This document shows, in pieces, positions 51,124 to 60,474 of a DNA stretch of 64,000 bases. The notes under the pieces are model-generated. The model searched no databases. It saw only the letters and a list, made by a program, of their open reading frames with translations, and had not been told where the DNA came from. Where the stretch lies: positions 45,060-109,059 of the forward strand of contig CALHWY010000020.1 in assembly GCA_938040055.1 (NCBI GenBank), in the 5' to 3' direction. This DNA is from an uncultured Endomicrobiia bacterium (GTDB taxonomy: Bacteria > Elusimicrobiota > Endomicrobiia > Endomicrobiales > Endomicrobiaceae). The position numbers and the translations under genes are program-made. Position 1 is the first letter of the stretch; each line of letters starts with the position of its first letter.

Positions 51124-52044
51124 TCATATTCTGCTTATGATATCCCTCGCCGTAACGGCGGATATTTTATCTTTTTTTATTATGATATGTTTTTCCAAAG
51201 GCATAGGGCCTATCTGAAAAGGATCCGTAGGCCCGAATATTGCCACGCACTTAGTTCCGACGGCAGCCGCCAAATGCATGGCTCCGGAATCCGTTCCGAT
51301 AAACAGAGAGCTTAAAGAAAAAAAAGCCGCGCTTTCCAGAATTCCTCCTTCGGCGCAAAAAACCGCCGGCCTTTTTGCGCATTTCAGCGCAATTTCATTC
51401 ATGCCCGCTTTTTCCCACGGGGCGCCCGCAAGAACGCAGCAAAGCCCTGCTTTATCAAGCAAATCTATTATCTCGGCCCATTTGTTTGCAGAAAGACATT
51501 TGTTCATTCTCTTTTTGCTCGCGCCGGAAGAAATTGCCGCCGTTTTTGCGGGATCCAAGTTGTTTTTTTCAAACCATTTTCGCGCATCAAGCATATTTTT
51601 CCCGGGAATCTTTAATATCCCGGTATAGTCTTTTTGAATATTTTCAAAACCTGCGCGTCTTCCGAGAGCTATATTATTTGCCGGCGACGGCACGCCCTTT
51701 CTTTCGGCTTTTTTCGTAAGAAGAAAAGAGAAAGAAGCGCTTTCAAATCCGATCCTTTCCGTTATTTTCGACAAATAAGCGGCAAAAAGAGAACCCGGAG
51801 ATTCGGAAAAAAGAACGGCTTTGCCGGCTTTTTCTTTTTTGACATTACGAATAAGCCGCAGCAGCGGCATATTTTTAGGTATGATTTCGTCCGCAAGGCC
51901 GCTTGAAGTTAAAAGAGGGGACAGAGAAGAGCTGACCACCGAAATTACTTTAACAGAACCCTGTTTTTTTGCGGCTTTTAGAACGGGCAAAGAAAACAGA
52001 AGATCCCCGAGCTGGTTCATATGAAAAAAAATTACTTTATCCAT
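51124..52044 (-). CDS. GT9 heptosyltransferase-like protein (1)
   Basis: 306 residues, GT-B fold of the WaaC/WaaF family. The start IFFHMNQLGDLLFSLPVLKA is the acceptor domain; the donor motif is FIGTDSGAMHLAAAVGTKCVAIFGPTDP. Probably adds heptose (or another sugar) to the inner core from the ADP-heptose made by HldA, GmhB and HldD. It overlaps the preceding GT9 gene by 13 bases. Divergent N-terminus; donor not certain. Confidence 0.85.
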   Translation of the reverse strand: MDKVIFFHMNQLGDLLFSLPVLKAAKKQGSVKVISVVSSSLSPLLTSSGLADEIIPKNMPLLRLIRNVKKEKAGKAVLFSESPGSLFAAYLSKITERIGFESASFSFLLTKKAERKGVPSPANNIALGRRAGFENIQKDYTGILKIPGKNMLDARKWFEKNNLDPAKTAAISSGASKKRMNKCLSANKWAEIIDLLDKAGLCCVLAGAPWEKAGMNEIALKCAKRPAVFCAEGGILESAAFFSLSSLFIGTDSGAMHLAAAVGTKCVAIFGPTDPFQIGPMPLEKHIIIKKDKISAVTARDIISRI

Positions 52045-52973
52045 TTTTCCGCCTCTGAAAAAACTTCTTCAGGACTGATTTTATTTATGTCTTTGCGGTT
52101 TTCTTTATTTATTATAAGAGAAAACCTGCCCGTATAAGGAGCGGTTTCCCCAATATCGGAATCCCCGAAAATAAAAACCGAAGGCGCATTGAGCGCGCAG
52201 GCCAAATGCATAGGACCGGTATCGGCGCCTATGGCTAAAGAGGCTTTGGAAAGAACCGCCGCCAGCTCTTTAAGGCCGGTTTTGCCGCAAATATCTTTAA
52301 TTTTGCCGGAATTGAATTTCCCGTAATCTTTTTGAGCGCCCAGAACCGCTATCTCAAATCCGGCATATCTTTCTTTAAGCAAATCTGCGAGTTTTAAATA
52401 ATTTTCAATGCTCCAGTCTTTTCCTTTACCGCGCGCAAAAGGCATTAAAGCGATAAAATGTCCGCAAATGCCGCATTCTTTAAGCAGATTTTCCGCCCGC
52501 AGCGAACTGTCAGCGTCTATTCGTATATTTATCTCCGGCAAAAATCTGATATCCGTCAAAAAACGCAAAGGTTCAAGATTGCGCAGCGCGGCGTTCATCC
52601 GGGCGTTTTCCGGATAAACTTCTTTCAGCAGCAGATTTGAGAATTCTTTCATTCCGGGAACGCCGAGCTTGACTTTCGCCCGCGCCGTTTTGGCAAGCAG
52701 AGCGCTGCGAATAAGCCCCTGAAGATCCAGTATGAGGTCAAAATCCGTTTTTTTAATCTCTTTTAAAACGGAAAAAAAGCCTTTGACCCCTTTATTTCTG
52801 TCCCATAAAATTATCCTGTCTATATCCGGAAATATCTCAAGAAGCTCTTGCCATTGCTTAAAAACCGCCCAGCTTATCTCACAGCCCGGATAAGCTTTTT
52901 TTAAAGCGGCGGCGCAGGGAGCCGCCTGAACGATATCGCCGAAAGAACTCGGCTTAATTATAAGTATTTTCAT
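52032..52973 (-). CDS. GT9 heptosyltransferase-like protein (2)
   Basis: 313 residues. ILIIKPSSFGDIVQAAPCAAALKKAYPG is typical of WaaC, and LILDLQGLIRSALLAKTAR is the conserved inner-core block. The donor site is IGADTGPMHLACALNAPSVFIFGDSD. This is the best WaaC (heptosyltransferase I) candidate in the window. First gene after its own promoter at 53005-53032. Confidence 0.88.
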   Translation of the reverse strand: MKILIIKPSSFGDIVQAAPCAAALKKAYPGCEISWAVFKQWQELLEIFPDIDRIILWDRNKGVKGFFSVLKEIKKTDFDLILDLQGLIRSALLAKTARAKVKLGVPGMKEFSNLLLKEVYPENARMNAALRNLEPLRFLTDIRFLPEINIRIDADSSLRAENLLKECGICGHFIALMPFARGKGKDWSIENYLKLADLLKERYAGFEIAVLGAQKDYGKFNSGKIKDICGKTGLKELAAVLSKASLAIGADTGPMHLACALNAPSVFIFGDSDIGETAPYTGRFSLIINKENRKDINKISPEEVFSEAEKWIK

Positions 52974-53004
52974 GTTTTTTATTTACCCGCGGTTTAAAAT
53001 ACGC

Positions 53005-53032
53005 ATTATATAATAGTGTATGACAGTGACAA
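53005..53032 (-). promoter_or_regulatory. Promoter of the two GT9 genes
   Basis: Minus-strand TTGTCA (53032-53027), 16 bases, perfect TATAAT (53010-53005), about 25-30 bases before the start codon. Confidence 0.65.
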
Positions 53033-53378
53033 GCGGCGGATAAAAGCTTTTTCCCGGACAATCCCGTTTTTTGAGCCTGCAAAAGCGGGCTTTGGTAAAA
53101 TTCTTTTGTTTTTACAAGCTTTATATTCCGTCTCCGCGGCGCTTTTTTAATCATAACGGTTTTCGCCGAATATGCAATCAGGATAAAGAGGCCTTTAGCG
53201 GCATACGGACAGATTCCGCGCTGCCGGAGTTTCGCCGAATACGCCGCCGGACGAAAAAGCCTTTAGCGCCAAAACAAAATTTGCCGCCGTCTTGCGCAAA
53301 ACGGTTTGACGCCTCGGCGCAGATTTTTATGATGCCGCCGCTAAAAAAAACGGACATCCCTCCTGCGGCGCGGCAGTT
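53033..53378. other. Gene-free stretch with a degenerate direct repeat
   Basis: 346 bases upstream of the GT9 promoter and after the DUF374-GT9 stop. A direct repeat of about 39 bases is present at 53161-53200 and 53230-53268 (shared TTCGCCGAATA and GCCTTTAGCG blocks). On the minus strand a small GC-rich hairpin near 53352-53365 is followed, after a spacer, by eight T and may be a weak terminator. Confidence 0.4.
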
Positions 53379-55067
53379 TCAGATTTCCCGCCCGGTACGC
53401 GGATTATTATTATACATTTCCCGGCAGGCTTTAAAAACTTCATCGACCGTTATATCGTCCATGCACAAAACATTCCGGCAATTTCTGTTTCTGCACGGCT
53501 GGCAGGCAAATTTATGCTGTATGACTTTGGTATTTCCTTTAAAAGGCCCGGTTCTGGCCGCATTGGTCGGCCCTAAAACGGCGACGGCGGGCGTATTGAG
53601 AGCCGTGGCAATATGCATCGGCCCGGCCTCATTGCCGGCAAAAACCCTGCATATTTTAAAAAACGCGCAAAGCTCTTTTAAAGTCAGTTTGCCTGTCATA
53701 TCATGTATTTTGACTCCGGCCAGCGACGCTATTTCTTCATTAAGACCTTTTTCGCTGGCTCCTCCTTCCTTTCCGCCTACCAGAACTATCTCGGCCCCAA
53801 GCTCATTTTTAAGTCTTTGCGCAAGAGCGGCGTATCTGCCGGTCTTCCATCTTCTCGACAGCCATCCCCCTCCGGGATGAATGCCTATTATTTCAGACAT
53901 CGAGACGCCGGAAACGGAAAGTTTTTTCTTTAAGCTTTCAAAAGCGGACTGCGGTATAGTTATGGGATATTCGATTTTGCCGTCACAGCCCAGAAATTTA
54001 GCCACTTCAAAATGTCTTTCCACGCAATGAGCGCCGGGATTTTCCGGTTTTATTTCTTTTGAAAAAAGCCAGGACAATTCGCGCATTCCGTTGGTGGAAG
54101 AAGAAGCGAGCTTAAATCTTGCCTTGGCAAGACGCGCCAGCATCGCCGACTTCGCCAGCCCGTGCAGATCTATGCTCAGGTCAAAACGCTGCCGTCTTAA
54201 ACGCTTTTTGAGTTCTTTATAGTATCCGTATGACCTTTGAGTCCTGTCCCATATGAAAATATTGTCAAGAAGAGCATTGTCCTCCAGCATGCCCGCGCAG
54301 CGTTCGTCGACAATCCAGCTTATCGCGGCATGAGGATATTTTCTTTTTAAAGCAGCCAGAACGGGAAGCGAAAAAATTATATCCCCTATGCGGCTGGGCT
54401 GTATTATTAATATTTTCGGAAAAGGATGAAGTTCGAGATACTTTTTTATATCTTTTCCCCAGAAAACTTTTCCGGCAAATTCATAAAGCCTGTTCATTTC
54501 TTTTTCTACTTCGGCTCTTTTGGCTTCAATATCATCCCCGGGCTTGACATATACCGGACGGCTCCATATCTGCGCAGTTTTGGAAAAAGGAAGAGGAATT
54601 TCAAATCTGTCCCATGATTTCAATCTTATCTTATGTCTTGCGCAGCTGCATACCGGCACTACGGGAAGACCGGTTTTGCTGGCGGCATAAATAACGCCGG
54701 CTTTGGTTTTATGAAAAGGCCCTCTCGGACCGTCCGCCGCAAAAGCGAGATTATCTCCGTTTTTTGCATGCCGTATAAGTTCCAGCATTCCTCTCTGCCC
54801 GCCTCTGCTGGATGAGCCGCGCACAACCTGGTATCCGAAATATTCCAAAAGCCCGGCCATCAGATCCCCGTCCCGGGATTTGCTGGCCATAATGACTATA
54901 TTGCTGCCCTTGCTTATGACAAGCATAGTAAAAGCGTTTCCGTGCCAAAAAGAATATACCGACCGGCCGGGATAATAATGAGAATCGTTTAAAATTTCAA
55001 TTCTGAGAGTTTTGCTTATTATTGACGCGGCTGCGCCTATGATTTTTGCGAGAGTTTCCTTTTGCAT
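53379..55067 (-). CDS. Fusion of DUF374 acyltransferase-like domain with GT9 heptosyltransferase
   Basis: 562 residues. Residues ~1-205 are a DUF374 lysophospholipid-acyltransferase-like domain: YSFWHGNAFTML, MASKSRDGDLMAGLLEYFG, VVRGSSSRGGQRGML and FAADGPRGPFHKTKAG. Residues ~215-562 are a complete GT9 heptosyltransferase: ILIIQPSRIGDIIFSLPVLAALKRKYP, DLSIDLHGLAKSAMLARLA and FAGNEAGPMHIATALNTPAVAVLGPT, ending in a Cys-rich CQPCRNRNCRNVLC segment. DUF374 is usually a separate gene next to waaA, and waaA is directly upstream here (1-base gap). The fusion may couple acylation and glycosylation of lipid A-Kdo. No stop or shift separates the halves. Confidence 0.88.
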   Translation of the reverse strand: MQKETLAKIIGAAASIISKTLRIEILNDSHYYPGRSVYSFWHGNAFTMLVISKGSNIVIMASKSRDGDLMAGLLEYFGYQVVRGSSSRGGQRGMLELIRHAKNGDNLAFAADGPRGPFHKTKAGVIYAASKTGLPVVPVCSCARHKIRLKSWDRFEIPLPFSKTAQIWSRPVYVKPGDDIEAKRAEVEKEMNRLYEFAGKVFWGKDIKKYLELHPFPKILIIQPSRIGDIIFSLPVLAALKRKYPHAAISWIVDERCAGMLEDNALLDNIFIWDRTQRSYGYYKELKKRLRRQRFDLSIDLHGLAKSAMLARLAKARFKLASSSTNGMRELSWLFSKEIKPENPGAHCVERHFEVAKFLGCDGKIEYPITIPQSAFESLKKKLSVSGVSMSEIIGIHPGGGWLSRRWKTGRYAALAQRLKNELGAEIVLVGGKEGGASEKGLNEEIASLAGVKIHDMTGKLTLKELCAFFKICRVFAGNEAGPMHIATALNTPAVAVLGPTNAARTGPFKGNTKVIQHKFACQPCRNRNCRNVLCMDDITVDEVFKACREMYNNNPRTGREI

Positions 55068-55068
55068 T

Positions 55069-56334
55069 TTAATTTAATTGTTCTTTTATCGTGTTTACCG
55101 TTATGTTTACGGCGCCTTTCTGGGAATTTACCGCCTTAAGGGCGTTCGCGCCGGCCGCGGATAAGAGTTCTTCGTCCGACAAAAGCTCCTGCGCTTTTCG
55201 CGATATATCAGCGGCGCCTGAAACCGTCACGGCGCCCCCGTATTTTAATAAAATCCCCGCTTCGGTTTTAAAATTATCCATATGTTTTCCAAAGAAAACC
55301 GCTTTGGCGCTTGCCGCCGGCTCTATGGGATTTTGCCCGCCCTTATTAACAAGCGAACCGCCCACAAAACATATGTCGGAAACGGCGTAGATGCTTTGCA
55401 GCTTTCCGAAAACGTCCACGAGAATAAATTTTTGCCCTTCTCTTTTTCCGGCAAGCATTTCCGAAAACAAAAGATAATCTATGTTTTTGTCTTTAAGCGC
55501 GCGCTTTACCGAAGAAATCTTTGACAAATGGCGCGGAGCAGCAAAAAAAACTATATCCGGCATCTTTTCCCTTATTTTGATATAGGCGTCCGCTATTATC
55601 GCGGCTTCACCTTCTCTTATGCTGCCTGCGGTAAAGACCCTCTCTTTTTCCGAAAGGCCGAAAGAACTTCTTGAAACGCTGACCCCGAAATCCCTGTCAT
55701 ATTTTATATTTCCGCTTATGCATATGCGCGTTTTGCCACGCGTGAGAATTTCAAATCTTGCGGCGTCTTCAGGACTTCTGGCCAGAATCACATTTATAAA
55801 CCCCGCAAAATATTTCCAAAAAAAGCCGAGCGCATTATATATCCTGAAAGATTTTTCGGACATTCTTCCGTTGACGGTCACTATTTTAACTTTTTTGGCC
55901 GCGGCCGCATAAAGCATTGACGCCCAGAGTTCCGTTTCAACCAAAACCAGCATATCCGGTTTTATAATATTAAAAGCTTTGCTTATAAAAGGATATAAAT
56001 CCAGAGGAAATAAAGCTACAAAATCGGCTTTGCCGGTCTTTTGCGCATATTCGCGCCCGGTTTTTGTTATCGCAGTCAAAACGATATTGTATTGCGCCTT
56101 AAGCCTGTCTATGACAGGCTCCACCGCGCGGACCTCTCCAAGCGATGAACAGTGAATCCAGACGGTTTTTTTAGAATTCCGCCCGGCTTCGTATTTCCAC
56201 GCGCAAAAACGCTCAAAAACTTTATAAAAGATTTCTTTTCTGTATTTTCCGCTCAAAAGCAAAAGCACAAGCAAAGACGGAACGAGAAGTATGGTAAACA
56301 ATAAGTTATATAAGATAAGAAATAAAGTCGCCAT
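55069..56334 (-). CDS. waaA: 3-deoxy-D-manno-octulosonic acid transferase WaaA (KdtA)
   Basis: 421 residues from the ATG at 56334 (MATLFLILYNLLF), which puts the single N-terminal membrane helix at the start as in the family; a TTG 28 codons earlier gives an atypical tail. WIHCSSLGEVRAVEP is the acceptor site with the catalytic Glu; LVLVETELWASM and FVGGSLVNKGGQNPIEPAA are diagnostic. Adds Kdo from CMP-Kdo to lipid IVA. How many Kdo residues it adds is not predictable. Confidence 0.94.
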   Translation of the reverse strand: MATLFLILYNLLFTILLVPSLLVLLLLSGKYRKEIFYKVFERFCAWKYEAGRNSKKTVWIHCSSLGEVRAVEPVIDRLKAQYNIVLTAITKTGREYAQKTGKADFVALFPLDLYPFISKAFNIIKPDMLVLVETELWASMLYAAAAKKVKIVTVNGRMSEKSFRIYNALGFFWKYFAGFINVILARSPEDAARFEILTRGKTRICISGNIKYDRDFGVSVSRSSFGLSEKERVFTAGSIREGEAAIIADAYIKIREKMPDIVFFAAPRHLSKISSVKRALKDKNIDYLLFSEMLAGKREGQKFILVDVFGKLQSIYAVSDICFVGGSLVNKGGQNPIEPAASAKAVFFGKHMDNFKTEAGILLKYGGAVTVSGAADISRKAQELLSDEELLSAAGANALKAVNSQKGAVNITVNTIKEQLN

Positions 56335-56436
56335 GATGATTACCGCCGCCCCAAAAAAATTAAACCGGACGCCGCGCAAAACGGCCGCGAAAGAAAGCTT
56401 AGTCCTTAAGAGCGCCAATTGCGGTTTATATTATAT

Positions 56437-57012
56437 TTATCTTTTGCCTTTTTTGCGCCCCGTAGGTATCCAATAGAACATGCCGCAGTCGGAATACTGC
56501 GGAATAAGCCCTCCGTTGCAAACGGATATGTCGATTTTGTCCGCGGGCACTATTTTTGCGGCCTCTTCATAAAGATCGGGCGGCAGGGCAATGCTTCTTG
56601 AAATATCGCAGTTTTCTTCACAAGCCTCTCCCGAAACAAGCCGGAAAGTGAAATTCTTGGACTGTTCAAGCGCGTCAACCGCTATCGCGGACACTATCGC
56701 CGCGCAATGTTCTCCGAAAGCTTCTTCATTTTTTCCGTATTCTTCTTCCAGCGCCGTGCCTATGGTAATAAAAAAAACGCTCCGGGCAATCCATTTTGCG
56801 GGAGCGTCTTTTTCATAAACGAATGTAAGGGCGTCTTTTGAAAAAGTGTCGTAAACCACCGACGGCATAATAAATTTCGAGTAAAAGTGGCAGGCTCTCT
56901 GCACCGATTCTTCCGTTTCAACGGAGAGCTCGGCCGCGTTTGTAAGCTTTTTAATAACGCGCATAATTTCGCGGACGCGCAAATTCACTTTAAAATTACG
57001 TATCTTTTTCAT
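56437..57012 (-). CDS. Possible corrinoid-enzyme reactivation protein (MetH activation-domain-like)
   Basis: 191 residues, recognised only weakly. The second half, DALEQSKNFTFRLVSGE, ALPPDLYEEAAKIVPADKIDISVCNGGLIPQYSDCGMFYWIP, follows the order of the methionine synthase activation domain (helix with DAL, a LPxxxxxxxxxxL stretch, then a xLxPxxSxxGxxxxP end). The usual RxxPGY SAM motif is changed. Six Cys are present. It lies 3 bases after secF and before waaA, an odd neighbourhood for B12 metabolism. It could instead be an unrelated protein. Confidence 0.4.
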   Translation of the reverse strand: MKKIRNFKVNLRVREIMRVIKKLTNAAELSVETEESVQRACHFYSKFIMPSVVYDTFSKDALTFVYEKDAPAKWIARSVFFITIGTALEEEYGKNEEAFGEHCAAIVSAIAVDALEQSKNFTFRLVSGEACEENCDISRSIALPPDLYEEAAKIVPADKIDISVCNGGLIPQYSDCGMFYWIPTGRKKGKR

Positions 57013-57015
57013 ATT

Positions 57016-57945
57016 TTATTTGCCGCGCGCAAGCCCCTGCTGTCTGGCGGCTTTCATACGGTTGCGTCTGCCCATTTCCCATTCATATACGAGAGGAGCG
57101 CATAAAAAGATAGTAGAATAAACTCCCAAAGCGGTGCCGATAACCATGATATAGGCAAAAGTATGTATAACTTCTCCCCCTAAGAAAAACAGACAGCCCG
57201 AAACGATAAAAACCGTCATTGTCGTGACGATGGTTCTCAAAAGCACCGCGTTTACGCTTTTGTTTATCATAGAGCCGAGATCTTCTTTGACGGAAAGACG
57301 CATATTCTCTCTCATTCTGTCAAAAAGAACGATAGTGTCGTTAATGGAATAACCGGCTACGGTAAGCAAAGCGGCTATAACCGTGATATCGACTTCTTTA
57401 TTTAAAAGAAGCACCATGCCGAAAGATATCACGACATCGTGAACTATTCCGATAACCGCAACAACGCCCCATAATGTGGATTTAAATCTGAAAGCCACAT
57501 ATAAAATCATTCCTATAAAAGCAAAGAAAAAAGCATAAGAAGCCTGTTTTGTCAGATATGCGCCTACGGAAGGGCCTACATACTCCACTCTGTCAACCGT
57601 CATCGCATTATCCGCAAATTTGGCGGTTAAAGCGTTTTTTACGGAAGCTTCAAACTCATGCTGGGAAACATTATGTTTGGCTCTTATCATTATCATTTTG
57701 TCGGAAGTCTGAAGTTCGAAAGAAGAAAGCCCTCCCGCCTCAAGAGCTTTGCGCACATCCTGAAGACCGACGCCGCGCTCAAAGGAGATCTGCATAAGCA
57801 TTCCGCCCGTAAAATCTATGCCGTAATTCGGCCCGCCCCTGAAAATAAAAGCTCCGACTGTAATTAAAAGAAGCGTTAACGAAATAAAAAAAGAAATTTT
57901 TCTCCTGCCTATAAAATCTATGTTTGTCGAATTAATAATTTTCAC
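57016..57945 (-). CDS. secF: Protein translocase subunit SecF
   Basis: 309-residue inner-membrane protein that, with SecD, pulls preproteins through SecYEG using proton flow. Start FIGRRKISFFISLTLLLI with the first helix, GIDFTGGMLMQISF in the periplasmic P1 domain, then AGYSINDTIVLFDRMREN and the last helices. It lies 15 bases after secD. Confidence 0.96.
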   Translation of the reverse strand: MKIINSTNIDFIGRRKISFFISLTLLLITVGAFIFRGGPNYGIDFTGGMLMQISFERGVGLQDVRKALEAGGLSSFELQTSDKMIMIRAKHNVSQHEFEASVKNALTAKFADNAMTVDRVEYVGPSVGAYLTKQASYAFFFAFIGMILYVAFRFKSTLWGVVAVIGIVHDVVISFGMVLLLNKEVDITVIAALLTVAGYSINDTIVLFDRMRENMRLSVKEDLGSMINKSVNAVLLRTIVTTMTVFIVSGCLFFLGGEVIHTFAYIMVIGTALGVYSTIFLCAPLVYEWEMGRRNRMKAARQQGLARGK

Positions 57946-57960
57946 TTTATGCCCCCGGCC

Positions 57961-59388
57961 TTATATTTTGATTTTTAACAATAAATTTTCTTTAAAAAGA
58001 ATGTCATACACTACCTTTGTTACGGCGATGGCAGTGAACATGCTTATGCAAAGACCCATTGAAAGAGTAACCGCAAAACCTTTTATCGGGCCGGTGCCGA
58101 ACTGGAATAAAAACACGGCGGCTATCAGAGTCGTAAGATTGGCGTCGAATATAGTCCAAAATACTTTCTGGTAGCCCGCGTCCACCGCTACTCTGGCCGT
58201 CTTTCCAGCCGTGAGCTCTTCTCTTATCCTTTCAAGTATAAGAACATTGGCGTCAACGGCCATGGCGAGGGTTAAAGCTATGCCCGCCACTCCGGGAAGA
58301 GTTAATGTAAACTGGAAATAAGCCATAAAAGCTATAAGAATCACCAAATTGATGATAAGAGCGAAATCGGCTATCAATCCGGAAGCGCGGTAATAAACAA
58401 GCATAAACAAAAGAACAAGCCCTACTCCCGCCAAAGCCGAACCGAAACCTTTTCTTATGGAATCGTCTCCCAGCGAAGGGCCTACCGTTCTTTCTTCAAT
58501 GACATTTACAGGAGCGGGCAGGGCGCCGGCTCTTAAAACCGTAGCCAGAAGTCTTGCGTCTTCGGCGTTAAAATTGCCTTCTATTATGGCTTTGCCGTCG
58601 GGAATTCTGGAACGTATAACCGGAGCGGACTGGACTATGTCGTCAAGAACAATAGCGAGATTTCTTTCTATATTTCTTTCCGTAATTTCGGCGAAAGCCC
58701 TTCCGCCTTCCTTATTGAATTCTATGGAAACTATAGGCTGGCCGAACTGACCGCCGAATTCCACCTTGGCGTTGGAAAGAGCGGCGCCGGTAAGAGCGGC
58801 CTTGTCAAGCACATAATAACCCGTGTCTTCCTTGCTTGAAAAAACCGAAGCCCCCTCGGGCATTATCTCCGTTATTTCGGGGTAACCGGAAGGATTAGCC
58901 CTGTAATCCTCCGGAGAAATGCCTTTTTCCCTTAACATATCCAGCACCTGATTGGCCTCTTTGCTCTTGTTGACTATTCTGAATTCAAGCAATGCGGTTT
59001 TGCCTATAAGATCTTTAGCCGCTTTAGGATCTTTAATGCCGGGAAGCTGAACGACTATCCATTTTTCCCCTTGTTTTGCTATCATCGGCTCAGCTACGCC
59101 GAACTGGTCTATTCTGTTTCTTATAATTTCTGTAGCTCTGTCAACGGCGTCTCTTACTTTCATCCCTTCTTCAAGTTTTGAAGAATCGACTTCAAGAAGA
59201 AGATGGGTTCCGCCTTTGAGATCCAATCCGAGTTTGATAACCTTTCCCATTATCGGATCTCTCTCCTTCTCCGCCTTTGCCCTCTCTTCATCCGACATCC
59301 TGTGCCACTGCAAAGAAGGCCACAGCGACCAGACCGAAAAAGCCAATAATACTACACTGATCCACAACTTCCAATTAATCTTGCTCAT
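57961..59388 (-). CDS. secD: Protein translocase subunit SecD
   Basis: 475 residues, partner of SecF. GLDLKGGTHLLLEVD is the D1 motif; NRIDQFGVAEPMIAKQG is the P1 head; TLPGVAGIALTLAMAVDANVLILERIREE is the conserved helix with the functional Asp. The start codon overlaps the stop of the HD gene upstream. It has a short P1 compared with E. coli (615), usual outside Proteobacteria. Confidence 0.96.
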   Translation of the reverse strand: MSKINWKLWISVVLLAFSVWSLWPSLQWHRMSDEERAKAEKERDPIMGKVIKLGLDLKGGTHLLLEVDSSKLEEGMKVRDAVDRATEIIRNRIDQFGVAEPMIAKQGEKWIVVQLPGIKDPKAAKDLIGKTALLEFRIVNKSKEANQVLDMLREKGISPEDYRANPSGYPEITEIMPEGASVFSSKEDTGYYVLDKAALTGAALSNAKVEFGGQFGQPIVSIEFNKEGGRAFAEITERNIERNLAIVLDDIVQSAPVIRSRIPDGKAIIEGNFNAEDARLLATVLRAGALPAPVNVIEERTVGPSLGDDSIRKGFGSALAGVGLVLLFMLVYYRASGLIADFALIINLVILIAFMAYFQFTLTLPGVAGIALTLAMAVDANVLILERIREELTAGKTARVAVDAGYQKVFWTIFDANLTTLIAAVFLFQFGTGPIKGFAVTLSMGLCISMFTAIAVTKVVYDILFKENLLLKIKI

Positions 59389-60074
59389 TAGAGTAACTTC
59401 CTTTCATTTATAATTAACTCAAAATTACATTCCAAAAAATTCGCAGCTCTTCTGCACATCAGCATCCTTGACATAAAAATTTCGAAGTATTCCATCACCT
59501 TCGATTTCTGCGTGTCTATGGTAAGCTGCAGAGAAATTATCTTTTTATTTTTCAATACCTTAAGAAAAGATCTTTCCGCCGCAAAATTGACTCTGTCATG
59601 TATGTCCGAGGCCGCAAATTCCGGATTTCTGACTCTGGTTTTATGCACGTCCGATTTGTCGGCCAGAATAAGCGCCGCGGCTATAGGATTTACCGGATCC
59701 CCTATTTCCTCCTCATGATTGCCTATGGCAGAAATTATTAAAGCAATCTCGTCGGGAGTGGCTCCCATATCTTTCAATATCCTCATTGCTATAAGGGCGG
59801 CCGACTGGCCGTGATCCTGCCGGTTTATAACATTGCCTATGTCATGAAGATAAGCGGCTATCCCTGCAAGCTCCTGAAACCTTTTGGGATAATCAAGACT
59901 CGCCAGAATGTTTTCGGCCGCCGAAGCCACAAGGCTTACATGCCTTATGCCGTGTTCGGTATAGCCGATAGTCCCGAGATAGTCGTTGGCGGATTGTATA
60001 AACTTGACGACTAGAGGATTATTTTTTACGTCTTCGACGGTTATATCCGAATATTTGTAGCTTTTGTCATTCAT
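59388..60074 (-). CDS. HD-domain phosphohydrolase (1)
   Basis: 228 residues. Metal ligands of the HD fold: YTEHGIRHVSLV, AAYLHDIGNVINRQDHGQSAAL and ISAIGNHEEEIGDPVN, plus ALILADKSDVHKTRVR. A ~70-residue C-terminal beta domain (LTIDTQKSKVMEYFEIFMSRMLMCRRAA) is shared with the paralogue at 61.6 kb. Substrate unknown; nucleotide or phosphate ester is likely. It begins one base after yajC ends and ends overlapping secD. Confidence 0.82.
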   Translation of the reverse strand: MNDKSYKYSDITVEDVKNNPLVVKFIQSANDYLGTIGYTEHGIRHVSLVASAAENILASLDYPKRFQELAGIAAYLHDIGNVINRQDHGQSAALIAMRILKDMGATPDEIALIISAIGNHEEEIGDPVNPIAAALILADKSDVHKTRVRNPEFAASDIHDRVNFAAERSFLKVLKNKKIISLQLTIDTQKSKVMEYFEIFMSRMLMCRRAANFLECNFELIINERKLL

Positions 60075-60461
60075 TTATTTTACGATTTCGGGAACTTTGG
60101 CTTCGCCGTCGTCCCGGTTTATTATGACATTTGAGATTGAAGGTTTGGCGACCCGTATATTTACATTGTTTGCTATCATTACTTCAACGATATTTTCTTT
60201 AACGCTTACAACCGTGCCGTATATTCCGCCGGAAGTTATTATTTTATCGCCTTTTTTCAAAGCGTTTAAAAGCTGCTGGTGCTCTTTCGCTTTTTTCTGC
60301 TGGGGCCTGAGAAGGAAAAGATAGAAAAACACGAAAATGAGGATCAAAGGCATAAAGCCGCCCAGCATACTTCCGCCGGCGGCTTCCTGAGCGTAAACAT
60401 TTGAAGGGACAACTGCGGACGACATCAAAAAAAATGCGGCTAAAGACAACAATTTATTCAT
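60075..60461 (-). CDS. yajC: Sec translocon accessory protein YajC
   Basis: 128 residues from the ATG at 60461, with GGAG six bases upstream; an earlier start would lie inside tgt. A cleavable-looking leader (LLSLAAFFLMSSAVVPSNVYA) precedes the single membrane helix (MPLILIFVFFYLFLLRPQQKK), and GDKIITSGGIYGTVVSV is the YajC domain. Such a leader is not usual in E. coli YajC. Located between tgt and the HD gene, with secD and secF further on, the common tgt-yajC-secDF order with an insertion. Confidence 0.93.
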   Translation of the reverse strand: MNKLLSLAAFFLMSSAVVPSNVYAQEAAGGSMLGGFMPLILIFVFFYLFLLRPQQKKAKEHQQLLNALKKGDKIITSGGIYGTVVSVKENIVEVMIANNVNIRVAKPSISNVIINRDDGEAKVPEIVK

Positions 60462-60474
60462 TTTTTCTCCAAAT

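Noticed and set aside
53071..53880. Plus-strand frame of 269 codons
   Set aside because: Most of it lies opposite the GT9 half of the fusion gene in an antisense frame; composition is typical of a shadow.
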